Assembly (NCBI GenBank): GCA_029255845.1 | Contig: JAJVLF010000015.1 | Coordinates: forward strand, 1-45,567 | Origin: Campylobacterota bacterium | Lineage (GTDB): Bacteria; Campylobacterota; Campylobacteria; Campylobacterales; JAJVLF01 | DNA: 45,567 nt | Reading direction: 5' to 3' | Part shown: positions 19,465 to 29,224 of the stretch, piece by piece | How positions within the stretch are numbered: the stretch's first letter is position 1 | Layout of the letters: each line of letters begins with the position of its first letter | The notes under the pieces: generated by a model | Seen by the model: the letters and a program-made list of their open reading frames with translations, nothing else | What the model was told of the DNA's origin: nothing | Database searches by the model: none | Position numbers and translations under genes: made by a program

Positions 19465-19521
19465 GGCATTAAGCTTTGGCTTAATGACGATTACAGAGAA
19501 CGGATTACGGAGTACGGAGTA
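19465..19521. repeat. Dispersed intergenic repeat, inverted copy 2 (CATTAAGC hairpin plus CGGATTACGGAGTACGGAG)
   Basis: cattaagc-tttg-gcttaatg followed by gattacagagaacggattacggagtacggagta; reverse complement resembles 13671-13717. Confidence 0.65.
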
Positions 19522-19578
19522 AAGCATTTAAGTTTATTTTTAATTTATATTTTTATTAAAAAAAACGATTGTAGTATT

Positions 19579-19926
19579 ATGGAATACAAAACAAAAATAG
19601 AACAATTATCAAACAAATTAGATATAAATCTTCAAAGTTTATTATATGAAAACTCTAACTACCTTCCTACTATAACATCAACCTTTAAATGCATAGAAAA
19701 TAGTTCTGAGCCTTTTAAGAGGCTATTAAGACATGATCTTGAGTTAGAGCATAATGTAAAATTAAAAATAGGCAAAGCATTACATTTTCATTATAATTTA
19801 GACAAATCTCTTAAGCCACCATATACGAAGTATTTTAACTATATATTAATATCTTTACTTGAAGAAAAATCTAATAATACTTTTGAAGAATTAGAAGAAA
19901 AGAGTCCTTACATCAATCACCATTAA
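19579..19926 (+). CDS. Hypothetical protein, 115 aa
   Basis: Isolated ORF; no recognised family. Confidence 0.55.
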   Translation: MEYKTKIEQLSNKLDINLQSLLYENSNYLPTITSTFKCIENSSEPFKRLLRHDLELEHNVKLKIGKALHFHYNLDKSLKPPYTKYFNYILISLLEEKSNNTFEELEEKSPYINHH

Positions 19927-19947
19927 AACTATTAATAGTTAGTATTA

Positions 19948-20679
19948 TTAGAGATTTTCTTGGGCTTTTAGCTCTTCATTTTTTACATCTTCAACTTGCT
20001 GTAAATAAAAATCAAAATTATCTGGTGCATTAGAATTGACTTTATCTATTAAAGTTGCGAAATTATTTCCACTTAGGACTATATATCTCGTATCATTAAG
20101 CTCAAATACTATTAATTTTGTTTTTAAGTCAATTTGTCGGACAAATATTAATTTATAACCTTTTAAGTTATTTAGCTTTAGTGATTCATTTGTTTTTCTT
20201 TTTATCATGAAATAAAATATTAATAGTATAGATATAATTGAGAGCATTAAAATATAAGAGCCTATACCGATAGTTGGTGCTGGATTGCTCCTTAAAGGCT
20301 CACTACTAGCAAATAAAGAACCTGCTATATTTTTTCTAATAGATATTTTTATATTTTTACCATCAAAGCTTTTTTCTACTTCTATTAAAAAATTTTTTGC
20401 TTTTAATATTTTTATTTGTGAGTGATTTTTATAATATGCAAATTCTATAGCAGGGATTATACTATTTTGGATATTTATTATTTTATCTTTTATGGATAAT
20501 TTATCATCAATTCTAATAATGATGTCTTCATTAATTGCACTTTTAGAGATATTTCCATCAAAGGATTTATTTAAATATAATGATAAGGTTATCTTATTAA
20601 GATTTTTTATTAACTTATAAGAAGTAATTTGAGAATATAAAGAAGAAGCTAAAATAAAAATAAAAAATAAAAATTTCAT
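19948..20679 (-). CDS. FliO-like flagellar biosynthesis membrane protein
   Basis: Signal peptide, single TM, then KGYKLIFVRQIDLKTKLIVFELNDTRYIVLSG; adjacent to fliN. Confidence 0.55.
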   Translation of the reverse strand: MKFLFFIFILASSLYSQITSYKLIKNLNKITLSLYLNKSFDGNISKSAINEDIIIRIDDKLSIKDKIINIQNSIIPAIEFAYYKNHSQIKILKAKNFLIEVEKSFDGKNIKISIRKNIAGSLFASSEPLRSNPAPTIGIGSYILMLSIISILLIFYFMIKRKTNESLKLNNLKGYKLIFVRQIDLKTKLIVFELNDTRYIVLSGNNFATLIDKVNSNAPDNFDFYLQQVEDVKNEELKAQENL

Positions 20680-21009
20680 TTAATCATAATTACTAACAAC
20701 ATTTTTAGAATCTAAGATTTCATTAACCCTTATCGCTAGATTTTTTTCATAAACCATAACATCACCTTTGCCAAACATTTTATTATTTATATATAAAGCT
20801 ACACTTTCTCCTGCGGCTTTATTTAAATCAATAACATATTCTTTTTTCATTTTAATAAATTCAAGCAATGGTAAAACGGTTTGCCCTAAATCAGCATGAA
20901 TACTGATTTCCATATCAAGCATACTTCCATAATCTACTTTTGTCGATGATATGGTTGATTCTAGCTCACCTATAATTTTTTTTAAATTTTCAATATTAAC
21001 ATCATCCAT
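20680..21009 (-). CDS. fliN: Flagellar motor switch protein FliN
   Basis: MLDMEISIHADLGQTVLPLLEFIKMKKEYVIDLNKAAGESVALYINNKMFGKGDVMVYEKNLAIRV. Confidence 0.92.
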   Translation of the reverse strand: MDDVNIENLKKIIGELESTISSTKVDYGSMLDMEISIHADLGQTVLPLLEFIKMKKEYVIDLNKAAGESVALYINNKMFGKGDVMVYEKNLAIRVNEILDSKNVVSNYD

Positions 21010-21022
21010 CTCAATCCTTTAA

Positions 21023-21433
21023 TTAATATGCGAGCAAAATATAAGTTTCTTCAACTTTAAAGTATTTTTTTATGTAATTATCCATATTTTTGGGTTGTAT
21101 TATCTCTGGCACCTTCAATTTGGCATCTTTATTTGAATCTGATAAAGCCCATTTTAATTTCCCTACAATTAAATTTGATAATTCTTTGATAAAATCCTCT
21201 AGTTCTTCATCTTCTAAGTCTTCTTTAAGCCCAGAATATATGCCACTAAGAAAAACTAATCCTTCTTTTGACATTCCTATAATTATTTCTTTATTTTTAT
21301 TATTATCTATAATATTTATTTTAGCATAAAGCAATGAGCTTTTATTTTCTGGCGGTTTAGCTATGGCTTGAATGGTGATATCAAAAGCTTCTTGAAAAAC
21401 TTTATATATGGATTGCAATAAATAATGTGTCAT
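21023..21433 (-). CDS. CheX/CheC-like protein
   Basis: Length and ELSNLIVGKLKWAL-type helix; gene order with fliN. Confidence 0.5.
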   Translation of the reverse strand: MTHYLLQSIYKVFQEAFDITIQAIAKPPENKSSLLYAKINIIDNNKNKEIIIGMSKEGLVFLSGIYSGLKEDLEDEELEDFIKELSNLIVGKLKWALSDSNKDAKLKVPEIIQPKNMDNYIKKYFKVEETYILLAY

Positions 21434-21446
21434 AATTACCTTGTTT

Positions 21447-22466
21447 TTAAAATTCTTCGCTCATATCAAGACCACCTTTTTTATAATTAGTGACATTTCC
21501 TTCAAAAAAATTAACCTTTTGTGCATTAAAATCATTATAGGTATCAATCCAAGTAATAGGGTTCTTTGAGTTATAAATCGGTTTTAATCCACAAGTTCTC
21601 AATCTTTTATCGCATAAATACTGGATATATTCTTTTATTATATTATTGGTTAGCCCTAATATCTGACCACTAGTAATATATTGACCCCAAGATACTTCAA
21701 GCTCACATGCTTTTTTAAACATCCCATATACTTTTTCATCTAATTCTTTAGTGAAAAGCTCAGGTCTTTCAACTCTCATAGTTTTAATCATATGCTGATA
21801 TAAGCTTAGATGAGTATTTTCATCTCTTTGTATAAATTTAATCATCTGTGTGGTGCCTCGCATTTTTCCAGATCTACTAAGAGCATAAAAATAAGTAAAA
21901 CCACTATAAAAATATATCCCCTCAAGCATTACATTTGCAAACATAGATAATAATATATTCTCATCTGTAGGATTATCTGCAAGTTCTGTATATACTTGAG
22001 CTATTTCATCATTTTTTGCTTTTAGTTTATCATCTTTTCTCCATAATTCATATATATCATCTGAATTATCAGCAATACCATCCACTAAAACAGCATAACT
22101 TTGTGAATGCAAGGCCTCTTCAAAAGCTTGTCTTGCTAAAAGAATATTAACTTCAGGGGCTGTAATATATGGATTTAGATTATCCATAATTTGATTTGTT
22201 TGCACTGAATCCATAAAAATTAATTGACTAAGAGCCTTATCATAAGCATATCTTTCATTATAGCTAAGAGTTTTATATTCTTTAATATCATCATTTAATG
22301 TAACTTCACTAACCATCCAAGTATTAGCAAGCATTACATCCCAAAGCTTATATGCCCATTCATATTTGATATTATTCATATTAATAATACCTGATGGTTT
22401 TCCTCCAATTAGCTTAGTGCTATTTCCATCCGAGCCTTCTGGGTCATATATTTTTTTCCTACTCAT
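21447..22466 (-). CDS. nrdB: Ribonucleotide-diphosphate reductase beta subunit (class Ia)
   Basis: QAFEEALHSQSYAVLVD; FIQRDENTHLSLYQHMI; NPITWIDTYNDFNAQKVNFFEGNVTNYKKG. Confidence 0.95.
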   Translation of the reverse strand: MSRKKIYDPEGSDGNSTKLIGGKPSGIINMNNIKYEWAYKLWDVMLANTWMVSEVTLNDDIKEYKTLSYNERYAYDKALSQLIFMDSVQTNQIMDNLNPYITAPEVNILLARQAFEEALHSQSYAVLVDGIADNSDDIYELWRKDDKLKAKNDEIAQVYTELADNPTDENILLSMFANVMLEGIYFYSGFTYFYALSRSGKMRGTTQMIKFIQRDENTHLSLYQHMIKTMRVERPELFTKELDEKVYGMFKKACELEVSWGQYITSGQILGLTNNIIKEYIQYLCDKRLRTCGLKPIYNSKNPITWIDTYNDFNAQKVNFFEGNVTNYKKGGLDMSEEF

Positions 22467-22502
22467 TTCTTTCCTTGCTTTTATCTTTTCGATATTCTAG
22501 CA

Positions 22503-24200
22503 TTACTTTCTTTCATTTACAATTTCACCATTTTCTAATTTATATATTGTCTCACATCTATCAAGTGTGCTAAGTCTATGGGCAATCATAATTAAAGTTT
22601 TATCATTGCTTAAATCATATATTTCATTCATAATTTGCTTTTCTGTTTCATCATCTAAAGCTGATGTGGCTTCATCTAAAACTAGTATTTCAGGGTCTAT
22701 ATATAATGCTCTTGCAATAGCTATTCTTTGTTTTTGTCCACCACTAAGCATGACTCCACCTTCTCCTACTTTTGTCTTTTGACCTTGCTTGGTTGATAAG
22801 AAGTCGTATATCTTAGCTTTTTTTAGCACATCATCAATTTTTTCCTCATCATAAGGAGAGCTAAATGCTACATTTTCTCCCACAGTTCCATCGAAAAGAT
22901 ATACATCTTGAGGTATGTATCCTACTTTTGACCTCCATGATTTTATATTTGAATCACTTATTTCTTTTTCATCTGAATGTATAGTGCCTTCTTTTGGCTT
23001 ATAAAGACCTATAATAATATCTACGATGGTAGATTTACCGCTACCACTTTCTCCTATAAATGCTATGCTTGAGCCTTTTTTTATAGTTAGATTTATATTT
23101 TTTAGGACTTTGTCTCCCTCATTATATTCAAAATCTAAGTTTTTTATATAAATATTATTTTTAAACTCTATTGGCTCATTGCCTAAATCTTCATTATCAT
23201 ACATCAAATCATTATGCACTATATTTAATGATGCATAATTAAACATTATTGTATTATATCCACTCATAACTCTATTAGCTGATGGCATTAAACGATAAAG
23301 AGCAAGAACAAACATAGTTATAGTAGGTAAAAAACTAGATACATCTCCATTGTATTTCCATATCAAATATGTAATCAAAGAAACAATAACACTAAATCCA
23401 ACTGCTTCTAAGAATAATCTTGGAATGCTATTTAAAGTTGCATTAGTGGTACTTGCTTGTGCAAGAGCTTGGCTGGATTCTCCAAATGTAGTTAATATGT
23501 CTTTATCATTTGATTGCAATTTTATAAGCTTGAAATTCCCAAAACTTTTATTGATAATTTCATAAAATTTTTCTTGCACTTTAGCTCTTATTGCACCTAC
23601 TTTTTTGATTTTAGCAGATATAGTTTTTATCATTAAAATGGCATTTATCACTAAAAAACAAGTTAAGGCAATCGTAATTTTCCAATTTACAAGTATCATC
23701 ATAATATATATAAATATAATTATAAAAACTTCACTCATCATAAACAAAGTAGCAGACATTAATAATGTCATATTTGATGCCTCAGTAATGATAGACTTTG
23801 TCATATTCGATGAATTTCGATTAATAAATTCTTTATAAGGCAAACCCATATAATTCTCAAAAAGCCTATAAGCAAGTAAATGATACCTACTATTAGAAAA
23901 TCTATTTAGCATATAAGTATAAAATAAATTTATAGCACTTCTAAATATATAAAAAAACACCAGCAATACACCAAATGCAACAATAAAAGAAACTTCATCT
24001 TTAAAACCAAATAAATTAAATACTTTACTATAATATTCATTTGAATGTATCACAGTAAAATCCGTAGATACAGCGATAAAAGGCATAATTGCCGAAATAC
24101 CAACAACCTCTATGATGGATATAATTATGGAAAAAAAGAATAATCCTAAAAGAAATTGCCTATCTCTTCTTGTAAGAATTGAGTTAAGTTTTTGTATCAA
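22503..24200 (-). CDS. ABC transporter, PglK/MsbA-like lipid(-oligosaccharide) flippase
   Basis: N-terminal TM domain; GESGSGKST, LSGGQKQRIAIARAL, LVLDEATSALD. Confidence 0.9.
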   Translation of the reverse strand: MIQKLNSILTRRDRQFLLGLFFFSIIISIIEVVGISAIMPFIAVSTDFTVIHSNEYYSKVFNLFGFKDEVSFIVAFGVLLVFFYIFRSAINLFYTYMLNRFSNSRYHLLAYRLFENYMGLPYKEFINRNSSNMTKSIITEASNMTLLMSATLFMMSEVFIIIFIYIMMILVNWKITIALTCFLVINAILMIKTISAKIKKVGAIRAKVQEKFYEIINKSFGNFKLIKLQSNDKDILTTFGESSQALAQASTTNATLNSIPRLFLEAVGFSVIVSLITYLIWKYNGDVSSFLPTITMFVLALYRLMPSANRVMSGYNTIMFNYASLNIVHNDLMYDNEDLGNEPIEFKNNIYIKNLDFEYNEGDKVLKNINLTIKKGSSIAFIGESGSGKSTIVDIIIGLYKPKEGTIHSDEKEISDSNIKSWRSKVGYIPQDVYLFDGTVGENVAFSSPYDEEKIDDVLKKAKIYDFLSTKQGQKTKVGEGGVMLSGGQKQRIAIARALYIDPEILVLDEATSALDDETEKQIMNEIYDLSNDKTLIMIAHRLSTLDRCETIYKLENGEIVNERK

Positions 24201-24293
24201 TGCAGTTTCCTAATGACGAATTGAAAGTATTTTATTGTTTTTTTGATTAAAGTTTGATTATTCTAATAATATATTAATATAATAATGGCTTAT

Positions 24294-24355
24294 GGGAACT
24301 TCTATTAATACAAAATAAATAGCTAATATTATATTTTGTATTAATAGAGGTTCCC
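24294..24355. repeat. Long inverted repeat, 24-nt arms, 14-nt loop
   Basis: gggaacttctattaatacaaaata (24294-24317) / tattttgtattaatagaggttccc (24332-24355); one mismatched position (G.T). Confidence 0.9.
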
Positions 24356-24379
24356 TTATCTAAATTTAAGGACAAATTA

Positions 24380-24514
24380 GTGAAACGAACTTATCAACCA
24401 CATAATACACCAAGAAAAAGAACTCATGGTTTTAGACTTAGAATGAAGACTAAAAATGGTAGAAGATTAATTAATAGAAGAAGAGCTAAGGGCAGAGCAA
24501 GATTGGCAGTTTAA
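24380..24514 (+). CDS. rpmH: 50S ribosomal protein L34 (GTG start)
   Basis: [44 protein letters not shown]. Confidence 0.97.
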   Translation: MKRTYQPHNTPRKRTHGFRLRMKTKNGRRLINRRRAKGRARLAV

Positions 24515-24855
24515 AGGACTTTGATAGCATTAAAACTCATAATGAGTTTGGTGTTGTTTATAAAAAAGGTGTTAAGCTAAATACGAAAACAGTTATTGTG
24601 TATTATCTAAATGGAAATATCAAAAATGTTGGCTTTACTGCTAGTAAAAAAATAGGCATAGCAGTTGTAAGAAACAGGGCTAAAAGACTTTTAAGAGCTG
24701 TATTTTTACAAAATATAGATAGGCTTCAAATTGGCAGTTTTGTTTTTGTGGCTAAACATAATCTTGTAGAATGTGGATTTCATCAAGTGAATAAAGATAT
24801 ATATTGGGCATTAAATAAATTAAATGTTATCAAAAAAAAGCCCAATAAAATATAA
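24502..24855 (+). CDS. rnpA: Ribonuclease P protein component; non-canonical start (ATT 24502 or further downstream)
   Basis: ...[23 protein letters not shown]...[27 protein letters not shown]; overlaps rpmH. Confidence 0.85.
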   Translation: MGSLKDFDSIKTHNEFGVVYKKGVKLNTKTVIVYYLNGNIKNVGFTASKKIGIAVVRNRAKRLLRAVFLQNIDRLQIGSFVFVAKHNLVECGFHQVNKDIYWALNKLNVIKKKPNKI

Positions 24856-25189
24856 TATTTTTATTTTTTTAATAAAATTTTATCAAAAATATCTATCTAT
24901 ACTATTTGGCTATGGGTGCTGTAGGTATTATCCTACTTGCTCTGAATATGCCTTGATGAATTTTAAGCATAATAATATATTTGTAGCTAGTTTTAAAACT
25001 ATTATTAGGATATTAAAATGCAATCCCATTTTTGATAGTGGGTTTGATTATCCCATAGTGAATCATAAACAAAAAAGTATTTTAAATACATATAAAAGAA
25101 ATAAAAAAATTATTTTTTTTCTAGTCCCTATAAATGACAATATAAGTGGCAATAAAAGAAATAAATTTTACATAATAAAGGGAATATAA
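24824..25189 (+). CDS. yidD: Membrane protein insertion efficiency factor YidD
   Basis: IKFYQKYLSILFGYGCCRYYPTCSEYALMNF. Confidence 0.93.
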   Translation: MLSKKSPIKYNIFIFLIKFYQKYLSILFGYGCCRYYPTCSEYALMNFKHNNIFVASFKTIIRILKCNPIFDSGFDYPIVNHKQKSILNTYKRNKKIIFFLVPINDNISGNKRNKFYIIKGI

Positions 25190-26769
25190 TGGATAATCTA
25201 TCAATGCAAACGAGAGTTATGATAGCTGCTATTTTATCATTTGGATTTTTTATTTTGTTTGATACATATTATGTCCAAGACATAAGAAAACAACAAAAAA
25301 AAGAGCAAATAGAGAAAAAAATAAACACAGAAAACCAAGCACCCTCTATGGCAGAAAGCTCTCTAGTTGCCCCAGAAGATGATGAAAGCATTGATTTATC
25401 TGTAAGTATTGAAAATGATAAAAACATCATTAGCACTATTTATTCAAAAGATTTTAATGTTTATATAGATGACAAAGGAAGAATAGGAAATGTTAAGCTA
25501 AAAGGCGATAAATTTGGTCAAGATGGTTTAAATATGTTTTCTGATGATGTAGTAAAACCTTTAGAGATTAGATTTTCTGATAAAGCTATCAATCAAGAAG
25601 CATTTAATACGAAATATACTAGCAAAAAAAAGACTCATAATTTAGACAATAAAACAATAATTACTCTAACTCAAAAACTTAAAGATTTAACAATCACAAA
25701 ATACATCACATTTTTCCCAAATGGCTCTTATCTTTTTAAAGTAGTTACTAGTAAAGATGTTAAAATGTTTGTTACTTTAGGATATAGACCTAGCGGGGAA
25801 GTTGATGGATTTGTATTTAATGGTGCTATTGTTAAAGAATTTGATAATACATTAAGCCTATATGAGGATGGTGATGTAGTTAGTAATACTAATTTTTCTA
25901 AAGCAAGCATAGTATCATCTTCTGATAAATACTATGTCCATTTATTGTATGATATGGATAATAATTTAAAAGGAGTTGTATCAAAATATAAAGATGATGA
26001 CCCTTTGCTTTTTGTGAATATATTAAATAAGCAAACTCTTAATGGATATGTAGGCGAGAAAAATTTCAAAAAACTACAAGACATAGATCCTGCATTAACA
26101 GACATAGTAGAGTATGGATTTATTACATTTTTCGCAAAACCTCTTTTTGCTTTTTTAATTTATATTAATTCTTATTTTGATAATTGGGGATGGTCTATTA
26201 TAATTTTAACTATTATAATTAAAATTCTTGTGTTTCCTTTGACTTACAAAGGAATGATGTCTATGGGAAGATTAAAAGAATTAACCCCTCAAGTAAAAGA
26301 GCTACAAGCCAAACACAAAGGTGATCCTGCCAAATCAGGAGCTGCGATGATGGCTCTATATAAAAAACACAACGCCTCTCCTATGGGTGGGTGCTTGCCT
26401 ATATTGCTTCAAATACCTGTATTTTTTGCAATATATAGAGTTTTACTAAATGCTGTCGAGCTTAAAGGAGCTGAATGGACTTTATGGATAAATGATTTAT
26501 CATTGCATGACCCTTATTTTGTCTTACCAATCTTAATGGGTGGAAGTATGTTTGTGCAACAATTAATAACTCCTACTACTGTAACAGACCCAACTCAGCA
26601 AAAGATATTTAAGTTTTTGCCTGTTGTATTTACTATATTTTTCTTGACATTTCCTGCTGGATTAGTTCTTTATTGGATTGTTAATAATGTCCTTTCTATT
26701 GTGCAACAATACTATATAAATAAAAAACTAGAATGGAAAAGAATGGAAAAAGAAAGTCATCAAAAATGA
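25189..26769 (+). CDS. yidC: Membrane protein insertase YidC
   Basis: MQTRVMIAAILSFGFFILFD; NWGWSIIILTIIIKILVFPLTYKGMMSMGRLKELTPQVKELQAKHKGDP; GGCLPILLQIPVFFAIYRVL. Confidence 0.97.
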   Translation: MDNLSMQTRVMIAAILSFGFFILFDTYYVQDIRKQQKKEQIEKKINTENQAPSMAESSLVAPEDDESIDLSVSIENDKNIISTIYSKDFNVYIDDKGRIGNVKLKGDKFGQDGLNMFSDDVVKPLEIRFSDKAINQEAFNTKYTSKKKTHNLDNKTIITLTQKLKDLTITKYITFFPNGSYLFKVVTSKDVKMFVTLGYRPSGEVDGFVFNGAIVKEFDNTLSLYEDGDVVSNTNFSKASIVSSSDKYYVHLLYDMDNNLKGVVSKYKDDDPLLFVNILNKQTLNGYVGEKNFKKLQDIDPALTDIVEYGFITFFAKPLFAFLIYINSYFDNWGWSIIILTIIIKILVFPLTYKGMMSMGRLKELTPQVKELQAKHKGDPAKSGAAMMALYKKHNASPMGGCLPILLQIPVFFAIYRVLLNAVELKGAEWTLWINDLSLHDPYFVLPILMGGSMFVQQLITPTTVTDPTQQKIFKFLPVVFTIFFLTFPAGLVLYWIVNNVLSIVQQYYINKKLEWKRMEKESHQK

Positions 26770-27566
26770 TTAAAATAGAAGCAGATACTTTAGAAGAATT
26801 ATATGAAAAATCATCCAAAGAACTTGCTTGTTCTGTTGTTGATTTAGATATTGACATTATACAACAACCATCTAGCTTTATAGGTCTTTTTAAGAAAAAA
26901 GCAATAGCTATTGTGGGCATTAAAGAAGGTGCTACGATTGATAAAAGATATATAGAAGAGGATGTCAAGGAAACGGTAGAAAAAAAAGAAATCATAAAAC
27001 CAATAAAGAAAAACAAAGCCCCTAAGATAAATAAGAAAGATAGCAATTCTCCAGAAGCAAAAACTGAAAAATATGCTTTAAAAAATGGAGTAAAAAAGAA
27101 TGAAGATGATACTAATGACACAATAGAAGAAATTTATTATTCTATAAAAAAGCTCATCGATGAAACACCTTTTGATATTGATATAATAGAAATTAAAATG
27201 GTCGAGAAAAAAGTAATTTACATCAAGCTAGATGGAGATGACTCATCTTTACTTATAGGCAAGGACGCTTACAGATATAAAGCATTCTCTTATATGCTTT
27301 ATACTTGGATTCATACTAGATATGATTTTCTTATCAAGCTTGAGATTTCTAATTTCCTAGCAAATCAAGAAAAAAATATTACAACTTATTTAGATGGCAT
27401 AGCAGAAAAAATAAATGAAGATGGAGCAGGCACTACAAAGCCTTTTGATGGTGTGTTTATGCATATAGCAGTATCTTATTTAAGAGATTTATTTCCAAAT
27501 AAAAATGTAGCAATCCTCTCTAATAAAAACGGAGATAAATACATAAAAGTTCATCGCGATAGATAG
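26766..27566 (+). CDS. Jag/KhpB-like RNA-binding protein (KH-R3H type)
   Basis: MIKIEADTLEELYEKSSKEL (Jag-N like); LIGKDAYRYKAFSYML; located between yidC and mnmE. Confidence 0.8.
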   Translation: MIKIEADTLEELYEKSSKELACSVVDLDIDIIQQPSSFIGLFKKKAIAIVGIKEGATIDKRYIEEDVKETVEKKEIIKPIKKNKAPKINKKDSNSPEAKTEKYALKNGVKKNEDDTNDTIEEIYYSIKKLIDETPFDIDIIEIKMVEKKVIYIKLDGDDSSLLIGKDAYRYKAFSYMLYTWIHTRYDFLIKLEISNFLANQEKNITTYLDGIAEKINEDGAGTTKPFDGVFMHIAVSYLRDLFPNKNVAILSNKNGDKYIKVHRDR

Positions 27567-28899
27567 CATAGTAGCCATAAGCACCGCTTATGGAATAGGA
27601 GCCATAAGCATAGTGCGAGTAAGTGGCGATCTTGCTTTAAGCATAGCGAAAAAAATAACAAAACAAAACAACTTCACCCCAAGATATGCTAATCTACACA
27701 AGCTTTATTTTAAAGATGGGCAAATCATAGATGAAGCCATAGTGATATATTTCAAATCCCCAAAAAGCTTCACAGGAGAAGATATAGTAGAGTTCCAATC
27801 CCACGGTGGAATAGCCATAGCAAATATCATATTAGAAGAATGCATTAATAACGGAGCAAGAATAGCCAATGGCGGAGAATTTTCAAAAAGAGCTTTATTA
27901 AATAATAAAATGCCAATAGAGAAAATAGAAACCATAGCTAAAATGATAGAAAGTAAAAATAAAAAAAGCATTCAAATATTAACAAAAAACCTAAGTGGTC
28001 ATTTGCAAAATTTTTTAAATGAGATAAGACAATCACTAGTTTTATTATTAGCCCATAGTGAGGTCAGCATAGATTATGGCGAAGAAGATTTACCTAGCAA
28101 TTTAATAAGCGATATTTCAAATAAAATAGACGAAATAATACATAAATTCAATCAGGTATTAAAAAACACATCTTACTCAAAAAAAATAATAGAAGGAAAC
28201 TCCATAAGCATAATAGGCAAACCAAATGTAGGAAAAAGCTCCCTATTAAACACAATCCTAGGCACAAACAGAGCCATCATAAGCCCTACAGCAGGAACCA
28301 CAAGAGACACCATAGAAGAATTAATAGAAATAAAAAACCATTTAGTAAAAATAATAGACACCGCAGGAATAAGAGACACAAATAACGACATAGAATCCAT
28401 AGGCATAGAAAAAAGCCTAGAATCCATAAAAAAAGCAGACACAATCCTAGCCCTTTTTGACATATCCAAGCCATTAGATGAAGATGATTTCAAAGTTTTA
28501 AATGCAATAAAAGATAAAAATAAACAAAGCATTATTATATTAAACAAACAAGATTTAGGAAAAAACATAAACATAAAAGAATTTGAAAACTTCCCCCATC
28601 AAGTAACCATATCCGCTAAAAATAAAGAAATAGATAATTTAATAAACTCCTTAGTAAAAATACTCAATCAAAACACTTTAACAAATGATTTATCTTTAAG
28701 CTCGAAAAGGCAAGAGGATTTAATAGAGAAAACAAAAGAAAATCTTTTATTAGCAAAAGAAAATATAAAAAATGAGGATTTGGAAATATTTTCTTATAAC
28801 ATTACGGAGTCTTTGGAATTAATATCACAGGTAACTAGTAATTATGATTATAGTGAGCTTTTAGATACTATGTTTGAGGGGTTTTGTTTGGGCAAATGA
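27559..28899 (+). CDS. mnmE: tRNA uridine-5-carboxymethylaminomethyl GTPase MnmE; no canonical start codon at the conserved N-terminus
   Basis: DSIVAISTAYGIGAISIVRVSG precedes the first GTG (27613); GKPNVGKSSLLN, DTAGIRDT, C-terminal FCLGK. Confidence 0.93.
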   Translation: MDSIVAISTAYGIGAISIVRVSGDLALSIAKKITKQNNFTPRYANLHKLYFKDGQIIDEAIVIYFKSPKSFTGEDIVEFQSHGGIAIANIILEECINNGARIANGGEFSKRALLNNKMPIEKIETIAKMIESKNKKSIQILTKNLSGHLQNFLNEIRQSLVLLLAHSEVSIDYGEEDLPSNLISDISNKIDEIIHKFNQVLKNTSYSKKIIEGNSISIIGKPNVGKSSLLNTILGTNRAIISPTAGTTRDTIEELIEIKNHLVKIIDTAGIRDTNNDIESIGIEKSLESIKKADTILALFDISKPLDEDDFKVLNAIKDKNKQSIIILNKQDLGKNINIKEFENFPHQVTISAKNKEIDNLINSLVKILNQNTLTNDLSLSSKRQEDLIEKTKENLLLAKENIKNEDLEIFSYNITESLELISQVTSNYDYSELLDTMFEGFCLGK

Positions 28900-29224
28900 T
28901 ACTAACACCTACTTTGCAAGATTGTAAAATATCTGGTTTAGTGATTTGAATATTTATATTTTTAATAGTTTTATATTTTTTTTGCATTTTATTTTTAATG
29001 TCCATTAAGGCATCTTCGATTAAAAAGTATTTATTCTTTTTAATCATTTTTTTAATCTTTTTAGCTACATATCCATAATCAATAAACTCTATATTTTTAT
29101 CATAAGTAGATGAAAAATCCACAATGATTTTTTGTTTTTTAACTCGCTCAAAATCTAAAATGCCAATAATGGCTTTAAAAGATAAGCTATTTATATGTAT
29201 ATTATATAACTGCTTTTTCTTCAT
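28868..29224 (-). CDS. folB: Dihydroneopterin aldolase-like protein
   Basis: INSLSFKAIIGILDFERVKKQKIIVDFSSTYD...DYGYVAKKIKKMI...FLIEDALMDI. Confidence 0.8.
   Translation of the reverse strand: MKKKQLYNIHINSLSFKAIIGILDFERVKKQKIIVDFSSTYDKNIEFIDYGYVAKKIKKMIKKNKYFLIEDALMDIKNKMQKKYKTIKNINIQITKPDILQSCKVGVSIICPNKTPQT

Noticed and set aside
26696-27121. 141-aa minus-strand ORF opposite jag
   Set aside because: Antisense of Jag coding sequence; no RBS or family support.
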